A stretch of 64,000 nucleotides of DNA from Saprospiraceae bacterium (GCA_016714025.1 JADJOB010000001.1:769259-833258), one strand, 5' to 3'; positions 19,480-29,374 are shown, counted from the first letter of the stretch. Made by a program: numbers and translations. Notes: a model not told the origin generated them from the letters alone.

Positions 19480-19953
19480 TTAATTGAGATTTTTTAATAC
19501 ATGATTTATCGCCTCGAAATTAGGTAAATTTCCTGGATTATCCAAAATTTCCATATATCGAAGATGTCCTTCTTTGTCAAGAACAAAAGCTGAACGTTTT
19601 GCAACACCCCGTAGTCCCAAATTCCAAACTTCATCGATACAGTCATAGGCTTTACAAACAATTTTATTAAAATCTGAAAGCAAGGGATATGGAATTTTGT
19701 TTACTTCTTTAAATTTAGCCAAGGTGTAAGGAGAATCCACAGATATCCCTAAAATTTGGGCATCCAATGATTCGTATAGGGTTATATCATCCCTCATTTG
19801 ACACATTTCTTGAGTACAGGTACCAGTAAATGCAAATGGGAAAAACAAAAGCAATACATTGTGTCCTTGAAAATCAGCCAATCGGATTTCTGTTTTATCT
19901 GACGAAATCAAGGTAAATCCGGGGGCTTTTTCACCTAAATGCAAACTGCTCAT
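19480..19953 (-). CDS. Peroxiredoxin (AhpC/TSA family, AhpE/BCP-like)
   Basis: 157 residues, thioredoxin fold, reduces peroxides. The peroxidatic Cys lies in FAFTGTCTQEMCQMRDD (the P/F-x3-T-x2-C motif, near residue 46); a second Cys four residues later could act as resolving Cys. The conserved Arg appears in GVAKRSAFVLDKEGHLRYME. No signal peptide, so cytoplasmic. It heads the prx-clpS-aat run on the minus strand. AhpE-like or bacterioferritin-comigratory-protein type cannot be settled here. Confidence 0.9.
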   Translation of the reverse strand: MSSLHLGEKAPGFTLISSDKTEIRLADFQGHNVLLLFFPFAFTGTCTQEMCQMRDDITLYESLDAQILGISVDSPYTLAKFKEVNKIPYPLLSDFNKIVCKAYDCIDEVWNLGLRGVAKRSAFVLDKEGHLRYMEILDNPGNLPNFEAINHVLKNLN

Positions 19954-20009
19954 GAATAAAAATTTAAGGGCACAAAATTAGATATTTGTTTCAATTTTCA
20001 TAATCTAAA

Positions 20010-20903
20010 ATGGATAGTGTAAAAAAGTCGTTTTTCCTCCTCCATCTGGCCATTTTTTTGTTCGGATTCACAGGTATTTTAGGTAAAATGATTCTTTTAC
20101 CTGCATTAGTCCTTGTTTGGTGGCGTTCGTTACTTACCTGGGTCTTGATGTTGCCAAAAATGTACCGTGCTAAAGGTTTTCAAAAAATGGATTCCAAAAC
20201 CTTCAAACGATTCATGTGGATTGGTTTATTAGTAGGACTGCATTGGATTTGCTTTTATGGATCGATAAAATTGGCAAATTCTTCAGTCGCCATGATTTGT
20301 TTAGCTTTTATTCCATTATCAACTGCATTTTTTGAAGCCCTATTCCAAAAGAAAAAAATCAAAACCCTGGATATAGGAACCGGACTCATAATACTTCCCG
20401 GCATGTGGCTTATCCTTCAAAATATTGACTTTTCCTATCGATTGGGATTTGGTGTTGGGATTTTGGCGGCTGTCTTTTCTGCCGCATTTGCCACTCTAAA
20501 TAAGAAATATATTAAAACTTCTGATGAAATTCTAATAAGTTGGATTGAACTTTTCTCAGTTTGGTGCTTAATGAGCATTCTAATGCCCGTTGTTTATTTA
20601 TTTGACCCGAATTTTAAATTTTTTCCCAGTGGAAGTGATTGGTTCTATTTATTATTTCTTTCCTATTTCTGCACAGTTGTTGCCTATGTTTTTGTAATCA
20701 GGTCCTTACAAAACCTAAGTGCATTTACAGCCATGCTTGCATTTAATATGGAGCCTGTTTATGGGATTATTTTGGCCATAGCTGTTTTAAATGAGCACCG
20801 GCAATTAAACCTGCCATTTTATATTGGTGTATTTATTATTTTGACCAGCGTTTTGTTACATCCGTATCTTGAAAAAAAATTTGATCGTTTTAAAACAAAT
20901 TAA
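20010..20903 (+). CDS. EamA-family (DMT) permease
   Basis: 297 residues with ten predicted helices in two five-helix EamA repeats (about residues 5-140 and 150-285). Motifs include LAIFLFGFTGILGKM at the N-terminus and SAFTAMLAFNMEPVYGIILA in the last third, where the EPV motif is the family signature. Substrate unknown; members export amino acids or metabolites. It is divergent from the peroxiredoxin gene, with about 55 bases between the starts. Confidence 0.88.
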   Translation: MDSVKKSFFLLHLAIFLFGFTGILGKMILLPALVLVWWRSLLTWVLMLPKMYRAKGFQKMDSKTFKRFMWIGLLVGLHWICFYGSIKLANSSVAMICLAFIPLSTAFFEALFQKKKIKTLDIGTGLIILPGMWLILQNIDFSYRLGFGVGILAAVFSAAFATLNKKYIKTSDEILISWIELFSVWCLMSILMPVVYLFDPNFKFFPSGSDWFYLLFLSYFCTVVAYVFVIRSLQNLSAFTAMLAFNMEPVYGIILAIAVLNEHRQLNLPFYIGVFIILTSVLLHPYLEKKFDRFKTN

Positions 20904-20966
20904 TTATTCTAATTGTCTTGTAGAATACGATTCGTTTTTTACATTTACGGATTGAAACAATAATTT

Positions 20967-21575
20967 ATGCCATTCCTGTTACCAGAATTACCTTATCCGC
21001 ACCAAGCACTTGAGCCGCATATTGATACAAGAACCATGGAAATTCATCATGGGAAGCATCATGCAGCTTATACCAATAACCTCAATGCTGCAATAAAGGA
21101 TAAGCCACAGGAAAACCAAAGTATTGAGGAAATTTTACAAAACCTGGACATGAGCAATATGCCCCTTCGAAATAATGGAGGTGGTTATTACAATCATTGT
21201 ATGTTTTGGGAAATGATGTCTCCACATGGAGGGGGTAATCCAAACGGTTCGCTCAGTGAAGCAATTATTCGTGATTTTACTTCAATTGAAGCTTTCAAAG
21301 AAAAATTTGCACAAGCTGCCATTGGCAGATTTGGTTCGGGATGGGCATGGCTGTGTGTACACCCTGGTGGTAAACTTGAAATTTGTTCCACCCCAAATCA
21401 GGATAATCCTCTAATGCCAAATACCGGTTGTGGTGGAATGCCAGTTATTGGATTGGATGTATGGGAACATGCATATTATTTATTATATCAAAACCGTCGT
21501 CCGGATTACATTTCTGGATTTTTTAATGTTATCAATTGGGAGTACGCAGAAAAACGCTACAATCAGTTTAAGTAA
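20967..21575 (+). CDS. sod: Superoxide dismutase [Fe/Mn]
   Basis: 202 residues. Begins MPFLLPELPYPHQALEPHID, with metal ligands expected at His27 (in MEIHHGKHHAAY), the His in GGGYYNHCMFWEMMSP, and the Asp/His of GLDVWEHAYYLLYQNRRPDY. No signal peptide, so it is probably cytoplasmic. A TACATTTA element just upstream resembles the -7 box. Fe or Mn preference cannot be read reliably. cutC follows after 22 bases on the same strand. Confidence 0.97.
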   Translation: MPFLLPELPYPHQALEPHIDTRTMEIHHGKHHAAYTNNLNAAIKDKPQENQSIEEILQNLDMSNMPLRNNGGGYYNHCMFWEMMSPHGGGNPNGSLSEAIIRDFTSIEAFKEKFAQAAIGRFGSGWAWLCVHPGGKLEICSTPNQDNPLMPNTGCGGMPVIGLDVWEHAYYLLYQNRRPDYISGFFNVINWEYAEKRYNQFK

Positions 21576-21597
21576 ATTTCTATTATTTTCTAATTAA

Positions 21598-22317
21598 ATG
21601 AATCAACAGCCAATAATTGAATTGTGCTGTGCTAACATTCATTCAGTGGTATTGGCACATGCATTTGATGCCGATGCAATCGAACTATGCTGTGATCTGG
21701 ATCATGGCGGATTAACCCCGAGTCATGCACTTATTCAAAAAGCACGAGCTATTTTTAAAAAAGAAATGGCCGTATTTTTCAGACCTCGCAATGGAAACTT
21801 TGTGTACGATGAACTAGAAAAAGAACTCATCTTAAAAGATATTGAATGGGCTATTTCAGAAGGAATTGATACCGTGGTTGCAGGAGGAATGACGGTAGAA
21901 GCATCCATTGATGAACCCTTTTCCACTCAACTTCGCAAATGCAGCAATCTAAAAAAACTTAGTTTTCATCGGGCTATCGATATTTGTAAAAATCCTGAAT
22001 CTCAAATTCAACGCCTTATTGATTTGAAATTTGATAGAATATTAACTTCCGGATGTGCCTCAAATGCCGTGGAAGGAATTGCTACATTAACAAAATGGAA
22101 TCAAAAATTTGGCACTCAGATAGAATTTATGGCAGCCGGAGGCATTGATCACACCAATGCACGTTTTATACTGCAAGAAAGTGGGTTGAATCGATTTCAT
22201 GCATCGTTACGGATCAATCAATTTAGTGAAAAGACCATTATGAATCTTGGGAATGAAGAACGGGCTGATCCTGAAAAAGTAAAAAAGCTATTTGAAGTAT
22301 TTGGAAGATTAAAATAA
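21598..22317 (+). CDS. cutC: CutC family protein
   Basis: 239 residues, TIM-barrel fold. The family opens with IELCCANIHSVVLAHAFDADAI here (first 20 residues or so), then DLDHGGLTPSHALI and FRPRNGNFVYDELE; the C-terminal half has SFHRAIDIC, LTSGCASNAVEGIATL and FMAAGGIDHTNA. CutC was linked to copper homeostasis, but its biochemical role is unclear. It overlaps the convergent outer-membrane gene by 9 bases at its 3' end. Confidence 0.93.
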   Translation: MNQQPIIELCCANIHSVVLAHAFDADAIELCCDLDHGGLTPSHALIQKARAIFKKEMAVFFRPRNGNFVYDELEKELILKDIEWAISEGIDTVVAGGMTVEASIDEPFSTQLRKCSNLKKLSFHRAIDICKNPESQIQRLIDLKFDRILTSGCASNAVEGIATLTKWNQKFGTQIEFMAAGGIDHTNARFILQESGLNRFHASLRINQFSEKTIMNLGNEERADPEKVKKLFEVFGRLK

Positions 22318-23157
22318 ATTAAAATTTATGCCCAACATAAATGCTGTTTGGTAAAATCCAAAATGTTGCTTTGCCTGAAAACCATCTGAAATTAGTATAT
22401 CATTCAGTATAATTTCACCAAAACGATTTTGAAACATAAGAAACACATGATTTGCCGCTTGAAATCGGACATTTAATATTCCACTGATTCCAAATCCTGC
22501 TGTATGAAAAATATTAACCCCTTCGATATCAAACACATCGACATCACTCCTCGGATACAACATTCCAATCGATAAACCGGTAACTAATCCTAAAGATTGC
22601 GAATGATTTTTTCGATGCCAACATTCTAAATAATATTCTCCATCCATAGAAATATAGTTAAGTCCATTGGTATGTTCAAATCTTAGAAATGGTGAATCAA
22701 TTTTAATATACTCATCTAAATAAACACCCGCATACTTGACTTGATTCGTGGTTGGAGAAATGCTCCCATTAATTTTTACTTGTTGCTTTTGTGTTACTAC
22801 ATACTTCATGTGATCCATGCCAAAGCTAATCCCAAATCGATCACTCAACATGTATCCAGCCCGTACATTAAATTGAGGAATGGTGATGTTATATACATAG
22901 TTCTTTAATCCGAATCCTGATTGACGGTCATTGGCACGAACCGCTGAAAGGGTAAAATGACAAGTTGATGAATTGAATTTAATATCACTTTTGGTATACC
23001 ATTCTCGGTTGTAACCCCAATAAAGATAAATGCTTCCCTTGTGTAGTGAAGGTAATCCCAGGTTTTGATTTCCTATCTTAATATCTGCACCAGATGCTTG
23101 TGAAATGCATAAAAGTGGACTGCCTAGAAGACTAATAAATAATAGAATCGCTTTCAT
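22309..23157 (-). CDS. Predicted outer-membrane beta-barrel protein, unknown function
   Basis: The open frame extends to 23244, but the methionine at 23157 gives a proper signal peptide (MKAILLFISLLGSPLLCISQA), so I use it. The mature protein, about 260 residues, has alternating amphipathic strands (GSIYLYWGYNREWYTKSD, VFLMFQNRFGEIILND) and ends in an aromatic strand AFMLGINFNLF, typical of an outer-membrane barrel. A close match to a named family is not obvious. It is convergent with cutC, overlapping by 9 bases. Confidence 0.65.
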   Translation of the reverse strand: MKAILLFISLLGSPLLCISQASGADIKIGNQNLGLPSLHKGSIYLYWGYNREWYTKSDIKFNSSTCHFTLSAVRANDRQSGFGLKNYVYNITIPQFNVRAGYMLSDRFGISFGMDHMKYVVTQKQQVKINGSISPTTNQVKYAGVYLDEYIKIDSPFLRFEHTNGLNYISMDGEYYLECWHRKNHSQSLGLVTGLSIGMLYPRSDVDVFDIEGVNIFHTAGFGISGILNVRFQAANHVFLMFQNRFGEIILNDILISDGFQAKQHFGFYQTAFMLGINFNLF

Positions 23158-23325
23158 AATTTGAACTGTGAAGGTAATAAAAAGAAGTAAATAAGATTTA
23201 GATGATCTAAAATAATGACCAAAGTTAAATCGGGTAGCAACCAAAAGACCAAACTTTAATATTCAACTCAAATTTTAGTTTAAACCCAAAGCTTGAGGTG
23301 AATAATAAAAGCAATTGTCTGCTTA

Positions 23326-24171
23326 TTATTTCGCAGTACTGGCAACTAAATTCTTGCTAAAAAATGCAATTTGCTTTTCATATGCAGCCTTCCAATAAGG
23401 AATGCTATGATCCCCTTTACTTTCAACGTAACGATGTGGGATTTTTAATTCTTCCAATTTCTTATGAAACTTTCGATTGACTTCCAAAAAAAAATCCTCT
23501 GTTCCACAATCTATATAGAGTTTTTGATTCTTGAAAGCTTGTTGATTCAAAAGTGATAAGCAACTGGATTGTTCCCAGCGGGTTTTGTTTTTTATAGGAT
23601 CTCCTAATAGTTGGTATAAATTCCATTCTCTGTAAAAAGGAATTAAATCCAAACCTCCACTGCTACTTCCAATACAACTGAATTGACCGGGATGCTTGAG
23701 TGCCAAATATATTGCGCCGTGTCCGCCCATACTGATTCCACTAATTCCTCTTGATGCTCTGTCTTTTAAACTTCTGTAACACTGATCGATAAACTTTGGA
23801 ACTTCGAGGGCCATATAGGTTTCAAATTTACGATCTGCTTTGTTGGGACCATCCAAATACCAACTGTCATAATCTCCGTCCGGACATACCAAAATCATTT
23901 GATATTGATCTGCCCATTCTCGAATTTTAGGAATTACAAAAAACCAACTGGAAGGATCGCTGCTGTGACCATGCAACAAATAAAGAACTGGATACGATTT
24001 ACTATTCTGCTCATAATTGGAAGGAAGAAAAACCAAGGCATTAAAGGATTTGTTCATCGTGGCACTTGGGATGGCTATGGTATCTACTTTCCCTCCAAAC
24101 AACCGGACATAACAGAGACTTATAAAGAAAATGCATTTAAATAAAGATCGTTTTAACCGGTAAAGCATCAT
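23326..24171 (-). CDS. Secreted esterase (esterase D / PF00756-type alpha/beta hydrolase)
   Basis: 281 residues with a signal peptide (FKCIFFISLCYVRLFG). The alpha/beta-hydrolase fold shows SYPVLYLLHGHSSDPSSW (oxyanion region), the nucleophile elbow GISGISMGGHGA (GxSxG), acid DCGTEDF and catalytic His in SKGDHSIPYWK. It resembles feruloyl/carbohydrate esterases and S-formylglutathione hydrolase-type enzymes; the substrate cannot be told. It is divergent from the acyltransferase gene (57 bases between starts), so the pair may act on the same polysaccharide, which is speculation. Confidence 0.88.
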   Translation of the reverse strand: MMLYRLKRSLFKCIFFISLCYVRLFGGKVDTIAIPSATMNKSFNALVFLPSNYEQNSKSYPVLYLLHGHSSDPSSWFFVIPKIREWADQYQMILVCPDGDYDSWYLDGPNKADRKFETYMALEVPKFIDQCYRSLKDRASRGISGISMGGHGAIYLALKHPGQFSCIGSSSGGLDLIPFYREWNLYQLLGDPIKNKTRWEQSSCLSLLNQQAFKNQKLYIDCGTEDFFLEVNRKFHKKLEELKIPHRYVESKGDHSIPYWKAAYEKQIAFFSKNLVASTAK

Positions 24172-24227
24172 TGCGTAAAAATAAGCTTTGATCTCATATT
24201 AATTTCCCTTTTATCTTTAGGACTTCT

Positions 24228-25190
24228 ATGCATAAAAGGCATCTGGATTCTATTGACATGTTAAGGGGCATTGTAGCATTGCTTGTGTGCCTCTACCATT
24301 TTACAGAAGGTTTTCTACCTGTTGAAAGCAGTTTTCGGTATTTGTTTTCCAGGGGTTATCTAGGGGTCGAGATCTTTTTTGTCATTTCAGGTTTTGTCAT
24401 CCCGTACACCATGTACAAAAGTCATTATGATTTACGTCAATCCGGAAAATTTATGTTAAAAAGACTCGCTCGTATCGAGCCACCTTATTGGTGTAGTATT
24501 ATTTTGATTTTTATAATAGACTATTTTTCTACTTTCTTTAAACATTATGAAGATAAAGTTATAACTGTTGATTACAAAGATCTTTTCTATCATTTGTTAC
24601 ACATCAATGATTTTGTAAATCAAGCCTGGATGAAAGGAATCTATTGGAGCCTGGCCATTGAGATCCAATATTATTTATTAATGGCTTTGATTTTTCCCTT
24701 GCTTTTATTTAATAACAAATGGATCAGTTATTCTGTATTGCTGATATTTTGTCTCGGTCGTTGGTTAGAATGGAATCATACTGTTTTTTATTACGGTTGT
24801 CACTTTGCATTTGGCATTATCCTGTTTAATGCACATATCGGAACCATCACTTCTAAACATTTTTGGATTGCAATCGCCTTATTATTTATTCTAACGTATT
24901 GGTGTTTTGATATCTATCATTTATCGGCAGTTGTTTTTGCTGTATTTTTTATCAAGTTTTTTAGTTTGTCTATACAACCCCTTAAATTTCTTGGAAAAAT
25001 ATCGTATTCCTTCTATTTAATCCATCTGCAGATTGGTTGGTCTATGATTGATGCATGTTTGAGAACCTATCCCAATGAAAATCGCATCCAACTGATACTA
25101 CTTGCGATACCTTGTGTAGTTATCGCTTCCTATTTCTTTTTTGTTTTAATTGAAAAACCAAGTCATTTGTTGGCAAGAAAATTTAGTTGA
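24228..25190 (+). CDS. Acyltransferase family 3 (OafA/YrhL-type) membrane protein
   Basis: 320 residues with about ten helices. The N-terminus reads DSIDMLRGIVALLVCLYHF, the family signature with the catalytic His, followed by RGYLGVEIFFVISGFVIPY and LARIEPPYW. Such enzymes move acyl groups onto lipopolysaccharide, peptidoglycan or exopolysaccharide. No separate SGNH domain is fused. A repeat-filled spacer separates it from the convergent lpxD-like gene. Confidence 0.9.
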   Translation: MHKRHLDSIDMLRGIVALLVCLYHFTEGFLPVESSFRYLFSRGYLGVEIFFVISGFVIPYTMYKSHYDLRQSGKFMLKRLARIEPPYWCSIILIFIIDYFSTFFKHYEDKVITVDYKDLFYHLLHINDFVNQAWMKGIYWSLAIEIQYYLLMALIFPLLLFNNKWISYSVLLIFCLGRWLEWNHTVFYYGCHFAFGIILFNAHIGTITSKHFWIAIALLFILTYWCFDIYHLSAVVFAVFFIKFFSLSIQPLKFLGKISYSFYLIHLQIGWSMIDACLRTYPNENRIQLILLAIPCVVIASYFFFVLIEKPSHLLARKFS

Positions 25191-25195
25191 AGGAT

Positions 25196-25335
25196 GAGAG
25201 GAAGGGCTGGAAGGAGGGCTTGAGGGAAGGCTGATAGACTGTTAGACTGTTGGGCTGTTGGGCTGAAGGGAGGGCTGACTGACCACTGACTACTAATTCC
25301 TGACTACTGATTTTGGGGGCTGTTGGGATGTTAGG
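25196..25335. repeat. Intergenic 8-mer repeat tract (CTGTTGGG / CTGTTAGA type), copy 1
   Basis: Between the stop of the acyltransferase and the stop of the lpxD-like gene lies a G/T-rich, C-poor strand built of imperfect 8-base units (GGGCTGGA, CTGTTAGA, CTGTTGGG), followed by a TGACCACTGACTACT segment and ACTGATTTTGGGGGCTG. The same order of sub-blocks recurs at 41,636-41,990. It is not coding in any frame and sits between convergent genes, where a terminator is expected, but no simple hairpin is seen. Confidence 0.75.
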
Positions 25336-26265
25336 TTATTTTTTACTGTGATATTCTTCGACTAATTTTTTAACGGTAGCCATTTCTTTCATCATGCTGC
25401 GAGCTTCTTCACAGGGAGTGCCAAAATAGGTTTTACCGCTTTCTAAATTCTTTCCAACTCCGGAACGTGCCAATAAAACTACTTTGTCGCCGATTTCAAT
25501 ATTTTGGGCGATGCCAACTTGACCATAGATCGTGACTTGATTTCCTATTTTTGTTTTACCTGCAATTCCAACCTGTGCAGCGATCAGGCATTGTTTACCG
25601 ATAACAACACCATGCCCTACATGGACCTGACAATCTATTTTAGTTTCTTCTCCAATGATGGTATCCCCTGAGACTCCTTTATTTATAGTACAACCAGCAC
25701 CAATATCTGCCTGATCGTGGATAATGACTCTTCCACAAGATCTCCATTTGCGGTATCCCTGAGCTGTCTTTTTAAAGTAAAAAGCATCTGTACCTATTAG
25801 AGTACCTGATTGAATGGTTACATGGTTGCCAATTACTGTGTATTCACCCAAAACCGCATTGCTTTGAATATAACTGTGGGCTCCTATCACTACATGATGA
25901 CCTATAACAACTTGCGATTCAATGATCGCTGTAGGATGAATAAAGGCGGTTTCAGCAATAGCTTGATTTTGAATTTTAAAAGGCCTATGCTCTAAAACCA
26001 ATTGATTGTATATCTCAAATGGTTCTGGAGTTATCAATAAAGTTTTACCATCAGGACAATCCGTTTCTTTATTAATTAAAATAACTGTTGCATCTGAATT
26101 TATCGATTTTGAATAATATTTCTCCACATCAACAAAAGTCAAATCACCCGAGATCACTTTATGGATTTCATTGATCCCATAAATTAATTGATCCGGATTT
26201 CCGATTAACTTCATATTAAATCGGTCTGCCAGTTGTTTTACAGGAATTGGATTGCTTAATTTCAT
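25336..26265 (-). CDS. LpxD-like UDP-3-O-acylglucosamine N-acyltransferase
   Basis: 309 residues. A UDP-binding N-terminal domain (about 1-95) is followed by a left-handed beta helix of hexapeptide repeats (IHPTAIIESQVVIGHHVVIG onward). The catalytic His region VHVGHGVVIGKQCLIAAQVG matches LpxD's QxGHNVxIG motif, and GTDAFYFKK matches GSDGFGF. LpxD adds the second hydroxyacyl chain in lipid A synthesis. The motifs are somewhat divergent and Bacteroidota often carry more than one LpxD-type gene, so the symbol is left blank. The start at 26265 (MKLSNPIPV) avoids overlap with polA, whose stop is 9 bases upstream. Confidence 0.85.
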   Translation of the reverse strand: MKLSNPIPVKQLADRFNMKLIGNPDQLIYGINEIHKVISGDLTFVDVEKYYSKSINSDATVILINKETDCPDGKTLLITPEPFEIYNQLVLEHRPFKIQNQAIAETAFIHPTAIIESQVVIGHHVVIGAHSYIQSNAVLGEYTVIGNHVTIQSGTLIGTDAFYFKKTAQGYRKWRSCGRVIIHDQADIGAGCTINKGVSGDTIIGEETKIDCQVHVGHGVVIGKQCLIAAQVGIAGKTKIGNQVTIYGQVGIAQNIEIGDKVVLLARSGVGKNLESGKTYFGTPCEEARSMMKEMATVKKLVEEYHSKK

Positions 26266-26273
26266 ACTAATTT

Positions 26274-29039
26274 TTAATGTGCTTCCAACCAATTTAAACC
26301 AGAATCAATTCCAACTTCAATTGGAACTTTTAAATTTGGAATTGCGTGACGCATTTCATAGCTCACCAATTCCTTAATCGTATCCAACTCTATTTTTGGT
26401 ACATCAAACACCAATTCGTCATGCACCTGTAAAATCATTTTTGAGTTTAAATGTTCTTTATGCAAGCGTTTGTGAATATTGACCATTGCAATTTTTATCA
26501 TATCGGCAGCAGTCCCCTGGATGGGCGTGTTGATCGCAACACGCTCTGCGTTCGTGCGCGCCAATGCATTTTTGGAATTAATGTCACGCAAGACCCGTTT
26601 ACGCCCCAATAAGGTTTTAACATATCCATTTGCCCGCGCATTTTCAACGACGTTGGCCATATAGGATTTTAGGTCTTTATAGGTACTAAAATATTGATCA
26701 ATCAAGATTTTAGCATCCCCTCTGGAAATTCCCAATTGCCTGGAAATATTGGTGGATCCGGCACCGTATAAAATTGAAAAATTTACGGTCTTAGCATTTC
26801 TTCGTTGATCGCTTGTAACTTCTTCATAAGGTACATTATAAACTTTTGCAGCAGTGGCCCGGTGAATATCCTGCCCTTTTATAAAAGCATCCAACATCAT
26901 TTCTTCCTGGGCTATTTCTGCAATCAGTCTCAATTCAATTTGAGAATAGTCGGCTGATACCAACACATGGCTCTCATCTCTTGGTACAAAAGCTTTACGA
27001 ATTTCCCGACCCGCTTCATCCTTGATTGGAATATTCTGCAAATTCGGATTTTCAGATGCAAGTCGACCTGTTGCTGCACGTGCCTGATTAAATGAACTAT
27101 GAACCCGACCTGTTTTAGGATTAATCATTAAAGGCAAGGCATCAACATAGGTAGATTTTAATTTGGAAAGTTTACGATGGTTTAATATATCATTTACAAT
27201 CTCAAAATCTTCTGAAAGTTCGGTTAACTTTTCTTCATCGGTTGAATATTGATTGGTACTTGTTTTTTTCCACTTGTATGGAATATTCAGTTTATCAAAT
27301 AAAATTTCTCCTACTTGTTTAGGACTTGCAATATTAAAATGAGTGCCTGCTTTCTTGTAGATTAATTTTTCAGCATCTATAATCTGAGCTTCCAGTACTT
27401 TACTGTAATCATTTAAAAACTTACCATCAATTTTAACTCCTTCGTATTCAATTTCGCACAACACGGAAACCAGTGGTAATTCGATATCATGAATTAGATT
27501 TTCAAGATTCTCTTTGACAATATCCTCTTTTAATATTTTATATATCTGCAAGGTCATGTCTGCATCTTCGGCAGCGTATTCCTTAATTTTTTCTAATGGC
27601 ACATCGCGCATACTCCCTTGACCGGATCCCTTTTTACCAATTAATTCTTCGATGGCAACCATTTTATAATTGAGATAAGCCTCAGCTAAATAGTCCAACT
27701 TGTGCCTGTGATCCGGTTCCAATAAATAATGGGCTATCATGGTATCAAATTCCGGAGCTGGCATTTCAACTCCATACCAGCGCATCATCAACATATCGTA
27801 TTTGATATTCTGGCCTACAAATTTTTTAGTTTTATCTTCTAATAAGGGTTTAAATTTTTTAACCAAAGCATTCGCATGATTTGCATCATCCGGAACAGGA
27901 ACATAATATGCATCTGTTGCTTTTATACAAAAAGACATTCCCACTAATTCTGCCTGATTGGCATCAATTCCAGTAGTTTCTGTATCAAATGAAATGATCT
28001 CGGCCTTATTTAATAAAGCAAGCAATTCTTCAATTTGTTGATCTGACTGAACTAAATGATATGTGTGATTTGTATTTGAAATATCATGATCTGCTACTTT
28101 GTATTCTTTTTCTGGTACTTCACTTTTCTGTTCAGGAGATTCACCAAATAAACTGGATTGAACCGGTTCTGTTGTTCCTAAAATTGTTTGCGCAAGGGTA
28201 CGAAATTCCAATTGACGAAATAATTCAGCCAATCTGGTTTTATCAAATCCCTCAACTCGATACATTTTTTCATCAAACTGGATTGGCGCATGGATATCAA
28301 TGGTTGCCAGTTTCTTGCTTAGCAAGGCTAAATCAGCATGTTCATTTACTTTTTCTTTTAGTTTACCTGCCAATTGATCTTTATGTTGGATTAAATTTTC
28401 AATCGTGTCGTATTCTTCTAATAATTTAACCGCAGTTTTTTCACCAACTCCAGGAATTCCCGGAATGTTATCAACTGCATCCCCCATCAATCCCAATAAA
28501 TCAATCACCTGATCCACCCGTTGAATACCCCACGAACTAGTAATTTCTTTCGGACCTAAAATATCAACCCCATTGCCTTGCCGCGAAGGTTTATACATGA
28601 AGATTTGTTCCTCAACCAATTGACCGTAATCCTTATCCGGAGTAACCATATAAACTGTAAAGCCTTCTCTGGCTGCTTGTTTCGCAATAGTTCCTATGAT
28701 ATCATCTGCCTCAAATGCTTCTACAGTAATAATTGGAATGTTGAACGCTTTCACCAATTCTTCGATGTAAGGAAATGCTTTCGTGATATCTTCAGGTTGT
28801 GCTTCACGATTTGCTTTGTATGCTGGAAATTCTTTATGGCGAAAGGTAGGTCCTGATAAATCAAATGCAACTGCGAGATGTGTTGGTTTCTCATTTTGAA
28901 TGATATCCCACAGGGTTCTGGTAAAACCGGAAATTGCCGAAGTGTTTAGACCTTTTGAGTTGATCAAGGGCCTTGTTATAAATGCATAATGGGCTCTATA
29001 AACCAATGCGTGGCCATCCAATAAAAATAATTTTTTCAT
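26274..29039 (-). CDS. polA: DNA polymerase I
   Basis: 921 residues with all three domains. The 5'-3' exonuclease (about 1-290) begins MKKLFLLDGHALVYRAHYAF and includes FEADDIIGTIAKQA and DAVDNIPGIPGVGEKTA. The 3'-5' proofreading domain (about 310-500) keeps the DEDD acid residues (EIISFDTETTGIDAN). The polymerase domain has motif A VSADYSQIELRLIAEIAQEE, motif B DQRRNAKTVNFSILYGAG and motif C LQVHDELVFDVP. The open frame runs to 29126, but the start at 29039 is the normal family N-terminus. It is followed by the lpxD-like gene after 8 bases. Confidence 0.97.
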   Translation of the reverse strand: MKKLFLLDGHALVYRAHYAFITRPLINSKGLNTSAISGFTRTLWDIIQNEKPTHLAVAFDLSGPTFRHKEFPAYKANREAQPEDITKAFPYIEELVKAFNIPIITVEAFEADDIIGTIAKQAAREGFTVYMVTPDKDYGQLVEEQIFMYKPSRQGNGVDILGPKEITSSWGIQRVDQVIDLLGLMGDAVDNIPGIPGVGEKTAVKLLEEYDTIENLIQHKDQLAGKLKEKVNEHADLALLSKKLATIDIHAPIQFDEKMYRVEGFDKTRLAELFRQLEFRTLAQTILGTTEPVQSSLFGESPEQKSEVPEKEYKVADHDISNTNHTYHLVQSDQQIEELLALLNKAEIISFDTETTGIDANQAELVGMSFCIKATDAYYVPVPDDANHANALVKKFKPLLEDKTKKFVGQNIKYDMLMMRWYGVEMPAPEFDTMIAHYLLEPDHRHKLDYLAEAYLNYKMVAIEELIGKKGSGQGSMRDVPLEKIKEYAAEDADMTLQIYKILKEDIVKENLENLIHDIELPLVSVLCEIEYEGVKIDGKFLNDYSKVLEAQIIDAEKLIYKKAGTHFNIASPKQVGEILFDKLNIPYKWKKTSTNQYSTDEEKLTELSEDFEIVNDILNHRKLSKLKSTYVDALPLMINPKTGRVHSSFNQARAATGRLASENPNLQNIPIKDEAGREIRKAFVPRDESHVLVSADYSQIELRLIAEIAQEEMMLDAFIKGQDIHRATAAKVYNVPYEEVTSDQRRNAKTVNFSILYGAGSTNISRQLGISRGDAKILIDQYFSTYKDLKSYMANVVENARANGYVKTLLGRKRVLRDINSKNALARTNAERVAINTPIQGTAADMIKIAMVNIHKRLHKEHLNSKMILQVHDELVFDVPKIELDTIKELVSYEMRHAIPNLKVPIEVGIDSGLNWLEAH

Positions 29040-29374
29040 AGTCATTACAAGGGTGAAGATAGAGAGATTATAACGATTATAAAATTTGGAAAAAAATGCA
29101 ATAATCTTAAAAGAAATTATGGGCAATTAAACTAAAGAAGCATTCTGCTGGTCCTTTCGGACCATAATTAAAAGACTCAATTTCTACCTAATAAACAGAT
29201 TTACAAGCATTCATACTAAAATAAATTCGATAATGTAAATTTTGTTGGAACCAGTTTAAATTTATTATTATCTTAATAGCGAATTTGTGTCCGGATTCTG
29301 ATAGCCGGACCTACTTTGAATACGATCCGTTTTTATCAAGCTTCCTCCTCGATTTCTCATTTTAAAATTGATAT
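29040..29374. other. Intergenic spacer between divergent polA and the protease gene
   Basis: About 335 bases, AT-rich. It holds a perfect 6-bp hairpin with a TTTC loop at 29149-29164 (TGGTCC/GGACCA) and a second inverted repeat near 29293-29312 (TCCGG/CCGGA). Neither has a clear U-tract. The region should contain two divergent promoters, but I find no convincing TAnnTTTG with a matching -33. Confidence 0.5.

Noticed and set aside
29149..29164. Hairpin upstream of polA as a riboswitch or terminator
   Set aside because: Only six pairs with a four-base loop and no U-tract or conserved core; listed only as a spacer feature.
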